Below are positions 18,916-26,341 of a stretch of 64,000 bases of DNA, piece after piece; the first letter of the stretch is position 1; each line of letters opens with the position of its first letter. Source of the DNA: CBDHHC01 sp965263345 (GTDB lineage Bacteria > Pseudomonadota > Alphaproteobacteria > Rhizobiales > CBDHHC01); NCBI GenBank assembly GCA_965263345.1, contig CBDHHC010000024.1:992001-1056000 (forward strand), given 5' to 3'. A program made the translations under genes and the position numbers. The notes under the pieces were generated by a model. It was not told where the DNA came from and made no database searches. It saw only the letters and a list, made by a program, of their open reading frames with translations.

Positions 18916-19572
18916 CTAACTTGGACTCACTGATCCGCCACCGCCACCAGTACCAGTAGTACCTGGGAACGTCCCGCCGGTAGTTCCCCCACTTGGGAAT
19001 CCTCCACCTGTAGCCCCACCACCTGTAGCCCCAGGTTGATCTGCGGTACCTGCCTGGCCTGTACCTTGATCAATTCCCTGACCTGAACCATCACCCTGGT
19101 TCGCCGCAGTCTGATCCCCAGTACCGCCTAGAAAAGCAACTTGCAGGTTTTGATTCCCTGACCGAGCAATCACAGCCGCCATACGAGAAGCTGCTTCTGG
19201 ATTTGTCTGGTTAATTGCAATAACGGCACGGGCCAAAGCTTTTCCAGCATCTATCGAATGAACCTTTGAAGGAGAGGAATTAACAGCAGCAATAATATCT
19301 GATACGCTATCAGGAGAGGCTCTAGCCAAATCAGCAACTGCAGAAATAAATCTTGGACCACCATTTGGATATTTGGCCATTAATTGTCTCATGAGAGACT
19401 TTACATCCAACTGAGGTTGATCACCAGAATTTCCTTGTTCTGACAAAGATAAAGAAGGTTGAGTATTTTGAGCATGAGATGTTGCTATAAAAACAAAACT
19501 TATAAAGAAAACCAAAAATATAAAGTTTAATTTGCGCTCGAATAGAGCTTTGCAAAATATATCAATAAACAT
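18916..19572 (-). CDS. Secreted Ala-rich/Gly-rich-tail protein of unknown function
   Basis: A signal peptide (FIFLVFFISFVFIATSHAQ) is followed by an Ala-rich helical core of about 110 residues. The core reads as three repeats of a RFISAVADLARASPDSVSDI / KALARAVIAINQTNPEAA pattern. A Gln/Gly/Thr-rich low-complexity tail of about 60 residues closes it (TGGGATGGGFPSGG and similar). The open frame reaches 19626, but the ATG at 19572 has GGAGAAAG eight bases upstream and gives a clean signal peptide. It lies between the export lipoprotein and the barrel gene, so a structural role in polysaccharide export or anchoring is plausible. I know no characterised homologue. Confidence 0.75.
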   Translation of the reverse strand: MFIDIFCKALFERKLNFIFLVFFISFVFIATSHAQNTQPSLSLSEQGNSGDQPQLDVKSLMRQLMAKYPNGGPRFISAVADLARASPDSVSDIIAAVNSSPSKVHSIDAGKALARAVIAINQTNPEAASRMAAVIARSGNQNLQVAFLGGTGDQTAANQGDGSGQGIDQGTGQAGTADQPGATGGGATGGGFPSGGTTGGTFPGTTGTGGGGGSVSPS

Positions 19573-19715
19573 TATTCTTTCTCCACCGCAAATAAATCCA
19601 ATGTAAAAATACATCATGATTCCCAAAACACAAACATTATTTTCTTTTTACAAAGTTTTTTATTTGATATACGTAAGTTTAAATATTACATTTACTTTAT
19701 AAGATATTATATTTA

Positions 19716-20324
19716 CTAGAATATACGCTCTGGTATTCTAATATTATCTCCAGGTTGCACATAAACAGATTGATTTAGAGAATATTTTTTTTCAGAAGTA
19801 TCATTCGCTCTTTGAATGTATACATAAGCTTTTATAGCGCGATACGTATAACCACCGGCAATAGCAACAGCCCGCCGAACATCAAGGCCATCCACATAAT
19901 CATACTGCCCACCTTTTTTGATCTCACCTTGAATATAAAAAGGTCGATAATTAAGCACTGAAACCCGCACTTGAGGGTCACGAATATAAACTTTCAACCT
20001 TGATTTAACAGTTTGCTCAAACTCCTTAAGAGTTAAGCCTGCCGCTTTAACCTTGCCCACAAATGGAATAGAGACCTGACCATTACCCGCAATATCAAAT
20101 TCTCCAGAATGATCTTTAACACCATCGACTGTGACATTTAATTTATCACCAGGCCCTAAAAGATATACTTTTGCACGCTCCGCAATTTTGTTTTGAACAT
20201 CATTTTGCCCAACAGAAGAAACGTGAGCGGGAGTCAGCTGACCATTTCCTGCACAGCCAGAAAAAGCAATAAGTAAGCATCCATATATTAGAAACTGTAT
20301 TATTTTAATGTATTTTATAGTCAT
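19716..20324 (-). CDS. Polysaccharide export lipoprotein (Wza/OtnA-like)
   Basis: A 202-residue lipoprotein with lipobox LIAFSGC (Cys near residue 24) and the Poly_export domain KVYLLGPGDKLNVTVDGVKDHSGEFDIAGNGQVSIPFVGKVKAAGLTLKEFE. A SLBB-type segment follows (VRVSVLNYRPFYIQGEIKKGGQYDYVDGLDVRRAVAIAGGYTYRA). It forms the outer-membrane export channel with the Wzc-like kinase. At about 200 residues it is of the short type with a single SLBB, shorter than E. coli Wza (about 380), so the barrel protein at 17.5-18.9 kb may supply the missing outer-membrane part. It is the first gene of the locus in the direction of transcription. Confidence 0.92.
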   Translation of the reverse strand: MTIKYIKIIQFLIYGCLLIAFSGCAGNGQLTPAHVSSVGQNDVQNKIAERAKVYLLGPGDKLNVTVDGVKDHSGEFDIAGNGQVSIPFVGKVKAAGLTLKEFEQTVKSRLKVYIRDPQVRVSVLNYRPFYIQGEIKKGGQYDYVDGLDVRRAVAIAGGYTYRAIKAYVYIQRANDTSEKKYSLNQSVYVQPGDNIRIPERIF

Positions 20325-20485
20325 AACAGCTATATCATCCCAAGATAGAATAATTACCTTAGCAACAATAGATGACTATACAGACATAAAAACATATTTG
20401 TCAGCATATATTTCATATATACTTATATTTACTCACAATTATAAATAATTATATTAATATAAAAAAGTAATAAAACAAAAATAAA

Positions 20486-21241
20486 CTACAAACACCATTG
20501 TTCATTTTTCTCTAAGACAAGACACGTAAGCTTATTTGAAATATAAGCGCCTGTATCAATATTAATTCTATTTGACCATATCTCTGGCCTCTCAACAGGT
20601 GTATGACCATGAACAATCACTTTTCCATGATCAACAGTGCTTGAGAGAAATTCCTCACGAATCCATATCAAATCATCTTCTGATTGATCATCAAGCGCTA
20701 CACCAGGTCTTACACCAGCATGACAAAAAAAGTACCCACCAAGAGAGTAACTCGTTTTTAAGCCTCTAAAAAAATCATGGTGAGACTCTGGGAAAACTTG
20801 TATGAATTTTTTTTGCAACTCTTTGTAATTTGATTCATTGTGAATTTTAGAGACATCTAATCCGTATGAATGTAATGTTTCAATGCCACCAAAACTCTTC
20901 CAGGCCGTAAGGGTCAATTCGTCATCAACAAAATCCAGAAGCGTAGATTCATGATTGCCTTTAAGAAAAACATATTCAACATTGTCACGAGTTGGTACAC
21001 CCGTAAGGAAATCAATAACCTCTTTTGAGTTTTGTCCTCTATCTATATAATCCCCTAAAAACACTTGTTTAACAGTGGTTTCAGGATCTAAGGAAGACAA
21101 ATCTTTATCAATTTCATTCTGAATACTCTTTAAAAGATCGACCCTACCGTGAATATCACCTAACGCATAGATACGAACCCCCTCCGGCAGACCTCTCACT
21201 TTTTTCTCATGCGAGCTCAAAGAAAAATTCAAAAATTTCAA
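20486..21241 (-). CDS. PPP-family metallophosphatase (PrpA/ApaH-like)
   Basis: A 251-residue cytoplasmic phosphatase with the full PPP signature: GDIHGR (28-33), GDYIDRG (63-69), GNHE (95-98), HAG (174-176) and HGHTP (211-215). These bind the dinuclear metal centre. Substrate could be phosphoserine/threonine/tyrosine or dinucleoside polyphosphate. The start is a TTG at 21241 with GAGAGGA correctly placed before it, and no internal ATG precedes the first motif. It lies upstream of the export lipoprotein on the same strand with a 161-base gap, and divergent from the BTLCP gene. It could counteract the Wzc-like tyrosine kinase, but that is inference. A frameshifted paralogue lies at 33.6-34.3 kb. 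Confidence 0.88.
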   Translation of the reverse strand: MKFLNFSLSSHEKKVRGLPEGVRIYALGDIHGRVDLLKSIQNEIDKDLSSLDPETTVKQVFLGDYIDRGQNSKEVIDFLTGVPTRDNVEYVFLKGNHESTLLDFVDDELTLTAWKSFGGIETLHSYGLDVSKIHNESNYKELQKKFIQVFPESHHDFFRGLKTSYSLGGYFFCHAGVRPGVALDDQSEDDLIWIREEFLSSTVDHGKVIVHGHTPVERPEIWSNRINIDTGAYISNKLTCLVLEKNEQWCL

Positions 21242-21397
21242 AACGTCCTCTCAAAAGCTTATGTAAGATAATTGCAAATATCACGTCAAACTTATAATAA
21301 AAAAAAATTAAAACCACATGATACACCAATAAAAAAAGAACAATTCACAAATTAAACACATAAAATTTTATAAAAATAAGATTATATATTAACTTAC

Positions 21398-21413
21398 ATT
21401 TACATATGTAAAT
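21398..21413. promoter_or_regulatory. 16-base perfect palindrome in the divergent BTLCP/phosphatase intergenic region
   Basis: ATTTACATATGTAAAT reads the same on both strands. It is centred about 67 bases before the BTLCP start and about 165 bases before the phosphatase start, a natural position for an operator serving a divergent pair. The half-site GTAAATRTAA is found again upstream of two genes of the polysaccharide locus (19686-19695 and 20423-20432). In such AT-rich DNA chance is a real alternative. Confidence 0.4.
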
Positions 21414-21472
21414 AAAATATAAAAAAATACTTATCTGCTATCTTCTGTTCTAACATAATCAGGAGGTGGTGA

Positions 21473-22216
21473 ATGTTAAAAAACATTTTAGCAAAAATGC
21501 TTGTATTAGGAACCTGCCTAATATTCTCAACCTATTCAGCTAACGCCATAAGTATACCAAAAATTTCAAAATCAACATTTGTCCCGTCAAGCACGACGAT
21601 GAAATCTCGGGGAAATGTATTTGCCCCATTAGGTCATATTCAGTTTTGTAACCGCAATCCAAGTCAATGCCGCACGATAAGAGGCAAAAAACAAAGAGTA
21701 AAAAATAAAGTTGTATTAAATGCAAAAAACTGGTCAGAGCTTAAACGTATAAATTACAGGACAAATAGTAATATAAGACCCATCTCGGATCAAAGAAAGC
21801 ATGGTACTCTTGATGTCTGGTCCGTTGGGCGAGGCTCAGGTGATTGTGAAGACTATGCATTACGAAAACGACATGATCTTATAGCCTTAGGTTGGCCTTC
21901 AAGCGCATTAATGATTACAACAGCTTTAGATCACTTACGAAGACCTCATGCAGTCTTATTAGTAAGAACATCTAAAGGTGATTTCATTCTCGATAATTTA
22001 ACGAATAGAATACGTCCCTGGAGGCATGTACCTTATCGATGGGCAAAACGCCAATCGGAATACAACCCGAAAAAATGGGTCCGCTTGTCAGGCTATAACC
22101 CTGTTAAAAGGTTTAAAAACAAAAAAATAAAAAGCAAAGCTCAAGCGCAAAGAGACCTTAAAAAGCTATTGAAACGCCTCAAAATAAAACCTGTTTACAA
22201 GAAAAGGCGGACATAA
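21473..22216 (+). CDS. Bacterial transglutaminase-like cysteine protease (BTLCP, LapG-type fold)
   Basis: A 247-residue secreted protein with a signal peptide (to about residue 25, TYSANA). The predicted catalytic triad is Cys125 in SGDCEDYALRKR, His159 in RRPHAVLLV and Asp174 in FILDNL. The family includes LapG, a calcium-dependent periplasmic protease that cleaves adhesins. The C-terminal 40 residues are very rich in Lys/Arg, unusual for the family. A strong ribosome site AGGAGGTG stands six bases before the ATG. It is divergent from the phosphatase and the polysaccharide locus, and many alphaproteobacteria carry such a gene beside polysaccharide or adhesin genes. No LapD-type partner or large RTX adhesin is seen in this window. 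Confidence 0.88.
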   Translation: MLKNILAKMLVLGTCLIFSTYSANAISIPKISKSTFVPSSTTMKSRGNVFAPLGHIQFCNRNPSQCRTIRGKKQRVKNKVVLNAKNWSELKRINYRTNSNIRPISDQRKHGTLDVWSVGRGSGDCEDYALRKRHDLIALGWPSSALMITTALDHLRRPHAVLLVRTSKGDFILDNLTNRIRPWRHVPYRWAKRQSEYNPKKWVRLSGYNPVKRFKNKKIKSKAQAQRDLKKLLKRLKIKPVYKKRRT

Positions 22217-22241
22217 AAATATAACCACCGATAAAAGAACT

Positions 22242-22262
22242 GGTCAGGGATACCCCCTGACC
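22242..22262. terminator. Strong inverted repeat between convergent genes
   Basis: GGTCAGGG and CCCTGACC form a perfect eight-base-pair stem around the five-base loop ATACC, between the stops of the convergent BTLCP and TAXI-type genes. An outer AAAAGAAC/GTTCTTTT pair could extend it. It is the most stable hairpin I noticed in the first half of the window. Runs of A follow on the plus strand and a few T follow on the minus strand, so if it is a terminator it serves mainly the minus-strand gene. Confidence 0.5.
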
Positions 22263-22269
22263 AAAAAAA

Positions 22270-23502
22270 TTACTGGGTTCTTTTATGGTCTTGCCAATAA
22301 CTATAAAAATTACGATAAATTTCTTGTTTCTGTTTCTGAGTAAATTCTGGTACTCCATTTGTCTTTGCATATGAGCGCAAAAATTTACCGAACTCTGCTT
22401 TCATTTTTTCTGAAGATTTAACATCAGAACTATGATCGGCTTTTGCCTGCAAAATTGAAGCTGTCAGTAATTTCAAATGTTTCTGAGCAGCAGGCAGACG
22501 CCTCCAACCAGGCACTTCGGCCTTCAAATTTATATCACTCCATTTTTCACGAAAAGGAGGTTTTTGTAAAACAGCCCATCGATCAACTAAATACTGGACA
22601 AACCGTTCAACGCGTGTACGCCTCACATTACCAGGTTTCCAATTATATGCTGCAAGAATGGTCGGCACCGCAACGGTTAACAGATGCTCCCCTTCGGAAA
22701 TAAACTCCGGGTAATCTTTGCTCGTAAGCTTTGAAGGAACATAATAATCCATCAGCTTCTCATTATAAAGTGCCCGCAAAAGCTTAAAACCTTTTGGCCA
22801 CTTTTTCTGTTGTAGTTCTTTAACAGGATCTCCTGAAACAAACACAACAGCAGCAATCTCATCACTCTTCTTCATTTTTTCTAGAGCAACAGAATGAGAA
22901 AGAAATGACTCGTCCACAGTTACACCTAATCGCTTCATCATGGCTGGACCAGAAAAAGAAGCTGAAGTCCCTTTAATATCAAAATTCACCTTCTTCCCAT
23001 CCAGCTCTTCAATCGAGTTGATTTCTGGTCTCGCAAGAATATGTAAGTTTGATATAAAGAGCTGCATAACGTAATTAATTCGCCTCTCAATATCCTTGAT
23101 CTTTCCATCTCGTTTATAAAAGTCAAGAATATCTGCATTCATCACGGCAAGATCAACACCCCGCAAGTATAATAAGGAATGAGCATTTGAAGAAGGCCCT
23201 CTCGTGATGATAGGCAACACATGCAAATTATCGCCATCATCAACAACTCTTGAAAGCTCTTCAGCAAAACGAATGGGGGCCCCATCCAGTTTTCCCGCTG
23301 CTAACCCAACGGCCCATCTGTTCAGTTTTTCTTTAAGTCGAGACTCATAACCAAGCTTTGGATGTGCATAAATAGTCTGATTATTCGACTTGGCAACAAG
23401 TGCCTGTTCAAATGGATCATTTTGTGCCTGCACTAAATACATAGGTGTAAACAAACAACACAAAAAAAGTAACTTAAAAACTATACAAGTAAAGTTAGCC
23501 AT
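22270..23502 (-). CDS. TAXI-type (TRAP) periplasmic solute-binding protein
   Basis: A 410-residue protein with a signal peptide (to about residue 26, YLVQAQ) and a type-II periplasmic binding fold. Landmarks are the segments GDNLHVLPIITRGPSSNAHSLLYLRGVDLAVMNADILDFY and INSIEELDGKKVNFDIKGTSASFSGPAMMKRLGV. These match TAXI-family receptors that capture small anions for TRAP transporters. No TRAP membrane subunit is adjacent, so the partner is elsewhere or the protein senses rather than transports. Transcribed alone, it converges on the BTLCP gene. Confidence 0.78.
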   Translation of the reverse strand: MANFTCIVFKLLFLCCLFTPMYLVQAQNDPFEQALVAKSNNQTIYAHPKLGYESRLKEKLNRWAVGLAAGKLDGAPIRFAEELSRVVDDGDNLHVLPIITRGPSSNAHSLLYLRGVDLAVMNADILDFYKRDGKIKDIERRINYVMQLFISNLHILARPEINSIEELDGKKVNFDIKGTSASFSGPAMMKRLGVTVDESFLSHSVALEKMKKSDEIAAVVFVSGDPVKELQQKKWPKGFKLLRALYNEKLMDYYVPSKLTSKDYPEFISEGEHLLTVAVPTILAAYNWKPGNVRRTRVERFVQYLVDRWAVLQKPPFREKWSDINLKAEVPGWRRLPAAQKHLKLLTASILQAKADHSSDVKSSEKMKAEFGKFLRSYAKTNGVPEFTQKQKQEIYRNFYSYWQDHKRTQ

Positions 23503-23704
23503 ATCCGCCTCAGATAATCATTATAGCTGAAAATTAAATGTACAAAGCTCTACCCAAGATGCCTTGCACGAGGAGGATAAAAATCTAGCGGATCAAAAAA
23601 GCAAAAGCGAGCCATCAACTCTGTAATATGTAAAGTAACGAATGTTTCTTTTTGCCTGTTTATAATTATTTTACGATAATATATTCCTAAGAAACCAAAA
23701 ACTA

Positions 23705-23733
23705 TTGAACCCTATAAGTCACTGTATCATAAT
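23705..23733 (+). promoter_or_regulatory. Candidate sigma-70 promoter for the YeeE/YedE pair
   Basis: TTGAAC (23705-23710) and CATAAT (23728-23733) are separated by 17 bases, the ideal spacing, with four and five of six consensus matches. The predicted transcript would begin about 45 bases before the ATG at 23787. Selected by eye; no expression evidence. Confidence 0.5.
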
Positions 23734-23786
23734 AGTAATTTCCGCACACAAACATTTTCGTGTAAAACGAAAAAAAGAGGTATAAA

Positions 23787-24200
23787 ATGCACCAAGAATA
23801 TCTGAACGGTTTAGCTGGAGGTCTCCTCATTGGTCTCTCCTCGGCACTCCTTCTTTTGGTCAGAGGAAAAATTGCCGGCATTAGCGGCATTATTGGAAGC
23901 CTTTTTGATAACCAAAATATCAATGCCACTCATATTTCATTTCTCTTAGGTCTGATCCTCGCCCCTTTCATATTAGCAAACCTTCACGCAACTCCTGAAA
24001 TCAAAGTCACGCACTCTCATCCATTATTAATAATCGCAGGCCTTTTGGTTGGTGTCGGCACTCAACTTGGTAGCGGATGCACCAGTGGTCATGGCGTATG
24101 TGGTATATCGCGTGGTTCACTCCGCTCCATCACAGCAACCATCACATTTATGTTTGTTGCTGCCATCACAGTTTTCCTCACACGTCACATAGGAGGATAA
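23787..24200 (+). CDS. YeeE/YedE half-transporter, first subunit
   Basis: A 137-residue membrane protein with four hydrophobic segments and the sulphur-transport signature GTQLGSGCTSGHGVCGISRGSLRSI (residues about 90-115), whose cysteines are thought to relay thiosulphate or sulphide. It is the first half of the split YeeE/YedE (PmpA/PmpB-like) system. A ribosome site AGAGG precedes the ATG. The second half starts three bases after the stop. Confidence 0.88.
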   Translation: MHQEYLNGLAGGLLIGLSSALLLLVRGKIAGISGIIGSLFDNQNINATHISFLLGLILAPFILANLHATPEIKVTHSHPLLIIAGLLVGVGTQLGSGCTSGHGVCGISRGSLRSITATITFMFVAAITVFLTRHIGG

Positions 24201-24203
24201 CCG

Positions 24204-24623
24204 ATGGCTCATATAGTAATCTCTCTCATCTCTGGCCTGATCTTTGGTTTAGGTTTAACCATCTCGGGCATGATAAACCCAGAGAAAGTTCTAGGTTTTT
24301 TAGATATATTTGGCTCTTGGGACCCAACACTTGCCTTTGTTATGGTTGGCGCACTTATCCCAATGGCTTGCGCATGGCGCTTGGTAAAAAAAGAAACATT
24401 TCCGTTATTGGACAAAAATGCGAAAATACAATTCCGCAAAGAAATCGATCCTAAACTAATAGGTGGAGCAATCATTTTCGGGCTAGGCTGGGGCCTCGTC
24501 GGCTTCTGCCCAGGACCTGCACTTGCAGCCTTAACCATAGCAGGAACACCTGCCATACTCTTCTGCGCAGCAATGATCGCTGGCATCTTCGCCTATCATT
24601 ATTGGATGTATATATTTAGGTAA
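24204..24623 (+). CDS. YeeE/YedE half-transporter, second subunit (DUF6691-like)
   Basis: A 139-residue membrane protein with four helices. It contains SGLIFGLGLTISGMINPEKVLGFLDIFGSWDPTLAFVM at the N-terminus and GLGWGLVGFCPGPALAALTIAG near residue 100, the conserved Cys-Pro-Gly-Pro loop of the second half of the family. With its upstream neighbour it should form one sulphur-compound channel in the inner membrane. The usual ArsR/BigR regulator and rhodanese partners are not next to it. Confidence 0.88.
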   Translation: MAHIVISLISGLIFGLGLTISGMINPEKVLGFLDIFGSWDPTLAFVMVGALIPMACAWRLVKKETFPLLDKNAKIQFRKEIDPKLIGGAIIFGLGWGLVGFCPGPALAALTIAGTPAILFCAAMIAGIFAYHYWMYIFR

Positions 24624-24980
24624 AAAAATAAAAGAATTTCGTAACGATAAGTCTTATAAAATGGATCAAATTCTTTAAATAAGTCCATTTTCTCCGATTA
24701 TGCCATAAACATAACAGAGTACCGTTACGGTGTCAAGGACTTTATTCCTGGGATATTTTTTAAAATAAATTTCATGGTTTTTAAAGAGTAAAACGCATAA
24801 TTTCCATTAGAATTTCACGACAGAATATTATTGTAAAATAACCATTGTTATAAAACATTGAGAACAATAGTCTTTTTTAACTCCTTCCACCAATCAGATA
24901 TGAATACTGTACCGAATAGTGTTTTTTCGCTATTCTTATTGTTTTATTTAATGAAAAAAATTTATTGGTCAGAAGAAAAT
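24624..24980. other. Gene-free stretch with inverted repeats
   Basis: This 357-base AT-rich interval has no credible gene. An open frame from a TTG at 24858 merely extends the next gene upstream. It contains an eight-base inverted repeat AAAATGGA/TCCATTTT (24658-24691), a possible weak terminator for the YeeE pair. It also contains two short dyads sharing the core CGTWACG: TCGTAACGA at 24639-24647 and ACCGTTACGGT at 24721-24731. The second may be an operator for the following gene. Confidence 0.45.
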
Positions 24981-25340
24981 ATGAAATTTTTCGATAAAAA
25001 TTATGACAATGTAATTGCTCTTACGATAGTTAACTCAGAAACTCTGGAAAGCGGGAATATAACTGACGATAGTGAAGTATGGGTTTGTCAAAGACACGAT
25101 AATCATAATAAATCTCACCCTAATTCTGTAAGCATCCCGACACAAAGAACCCCTATCGCAATAATGAAAGATTTGGTGAAACTAAAAAAAGGAACGAAAA
25201 TATTACCGGCTTATGAGACACTAAACAGTGACCCCTGCCTGAATTATGCAATAGAAAGTATTTTATCAAAGAAACTGGGGTTAGCTAGAGAGCTTTACGA
25301 TAAACATCTTGAATTTAAAGCTATTGTAACAAAATGCTGA
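24981..25340 (+). CDS. Hypothetical protein
   Basis: A protein of about 119 residues starting MKFFDKNYDNVIALTIVN. The frame is open back to a TTG at 24858, and an ATG at 24951 is an alternative. The segment EVWVCQRHDNHNKSHPNSVSIPTQRTPIAIMKDL, followed by NYAIESILSKKLGLA, reminds me of short NUDIX-like proteins that share an HP-x-x-VSVPTQR-x-P stretch. The NUDIX box G-x5-E-x7-RE-UxEExGU is not visible, so I do not call the family. It is cytoplasmic with no membrane segment. It begins an accessory group of unknown genes. Confidence 0.55.
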   Translation: MKFFDKNYDNVIALTIVNSETLESGNITDDSEVWVCQRHDNHNKSHPNSVSIPTQRTPIAIMKDLVKLKKGTKILPAYETLNSDPCLNYAIESILSKKLGLARELYDKHLEFKAIVTKC

Positions 25341-25389
25341 ATATGGCCAGTCACGGTGTAGCAAAACTCAAAAAGAAGAAGACTTAAGA

Positions 25390-25602
25390 ATGTTAAACAT
25401 AGTTGTTTATGCAAAAACAAATAACGAAACACGCATCACGGAAAATTGCATTAGTTATCATAAAGCAAAATGGGCGACAGTTCGTGACTTCAAGAAAATG
25501 TATAAATCTCAAAAGCCTGAGATTGTTGGTTTAGAGGGAGCTGATTTTGCAGAAAACGCAATGTGTGTGAAAATGGCATGTGATTTTCTGGATCATAAGT
25601 AG
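25390..25602 (+). CDS. Small hypothetical protein
   Basis: Seventy residues beginning MLNIVVYAKTNNETRITEN, of mixed composition with a short KAKWATVRDFKKMYKSQKPEIVGLEGADFAENAM segment. No recognised motif and only a weak ribosome site (AAGAAGAAGAC). It follows the previous gene by 49 bases on the same strand and converges on the methyltransferase. It could be spurious. Confidence 0.4.
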   Translation: MLNIVVYAKTNNETRITENCISYHKAKWATVRDFKKMYKSQKPEIVGLEGADFAENAMCVKMACDFLDHK

Positions 25603-25610
25603 AAGTAACT

Positions 25611-26327
25611 TTATATTTTCCGATAAACAACAGCTTTTTGAGACTTAACCTGCCCATCATGGTGCGGAAGCTTGATTTCAAACTCGTCAACAAGTTCAAA
25701 ACCAACTTTCTCAAAATGTTTCTTAACACAATTATAATGCTTTATACAGGACTTCGCTTTATAGTAATTGAAAACAAACACCCCATCTTTTTTCAAAGAA
25801 TTAGAAACCCACTCAATATATCTATCTGTAACCTTAAAGTGCATAACAAAATTGGCAACACCGGCATCAAAGTCTTTATAGTCAGGAAGTAATTTTAAAT
25901 TTCGAATGCACTGAAAATGAAACCTACCATCTGTCCCGGTCCTATCACGAGCCCCCTGGATTGCTGTCTGGGAAATATCGACCCCGTAAATATCGGCTTC
26001 AGTTAAAAGCTCAGGCGTCGTTTCCAAGACATCAATGATAGGGGCATCACCACAACCAAAATCTAAGATTTTCTTCGGTTCAGGGTTTGTAGGAATTTTT
26101 TGTAAAAGTGTCTTTAGAGTTTGTCGTGTATATTCCCAATCACAACTATTGCGATGTGTTGTGATACGAGCATCACATATTTCAATAACGTCCTTTTGAG
26201 GGATCTTTGAGAGAGGGTCTCTCAATACAAATGAGTCTATAAAATGTCGTCGTGTAGCTCGTGCACTCTTATCAGAATTTATAGGAACCTCTGCTTCTAA
26301 CTTAAAAGCTGTAAATTGCTTTTCCAT
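25611..26327 (-). CDS. Class I SAM-dependent methyltransferase
   Basis: A protein of about 238 residues with the Rossmann-fold SAM-binding core: motif I ILDFGCGDAPIIDV (about residue 95), motif II acidic residue in IYGVDISQTAI, then DAGVANFVMHFKVTDRYIEWVSNSLKKDGVFVFNYYK for motifs III-IV. The N-terminal 80 residues are not recognisable and may define substrate. A GTG one codon upstream is possible; ATG 26327 is chosen. It is 11 bases downstream of the large membrane protein gene, so the two are probably one operon. The substrate is unknown. Confidence 0.82.
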   Translation of the reverse strand: MEKQFTAFKLEAEVPINSDKSARATRRHFIDSFVLRDPLSKIPQKDVIEICDARITTHRNSCDWEYTRQTLKTLLQKIPTNPEPKKILDFGCGDAPIIDVLETTPELLTEADIYGVDISQTAIQGARDRTGTDGRFHFQCIRNLKLLPDYKDFDAGVANFVMHFKVTDRYIEWVSNSLKKDGVFVFNYYKAKSCIKHYNCVKKHFEKVGFELVDEFEIKLPHHDGQVKSQKAVVYRKI

Positions 26328-26341
26328 CACATTGCGCCCTG

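Noticed and set aside
22179..22370. 63-codon minus-strand frame near the convergent hairpin
   Set aside because: It spans the hairpin and the ends of two real genes and has no ribosome site.
24077..24454. Plus-strand 125-codon frame over the YeeE/YedE pair
   Set aside because: It overlaps the two transporter halves in another frame and has His/Trp-rich nonsense composition; both real genes have clear family motifs.
24858..24980. TTG-initiated upstream extension of the gene at 24981
   Set aside because: No ribosome site and an unlikely N-terminus; the ATG at 24981 or 24951 fits better.
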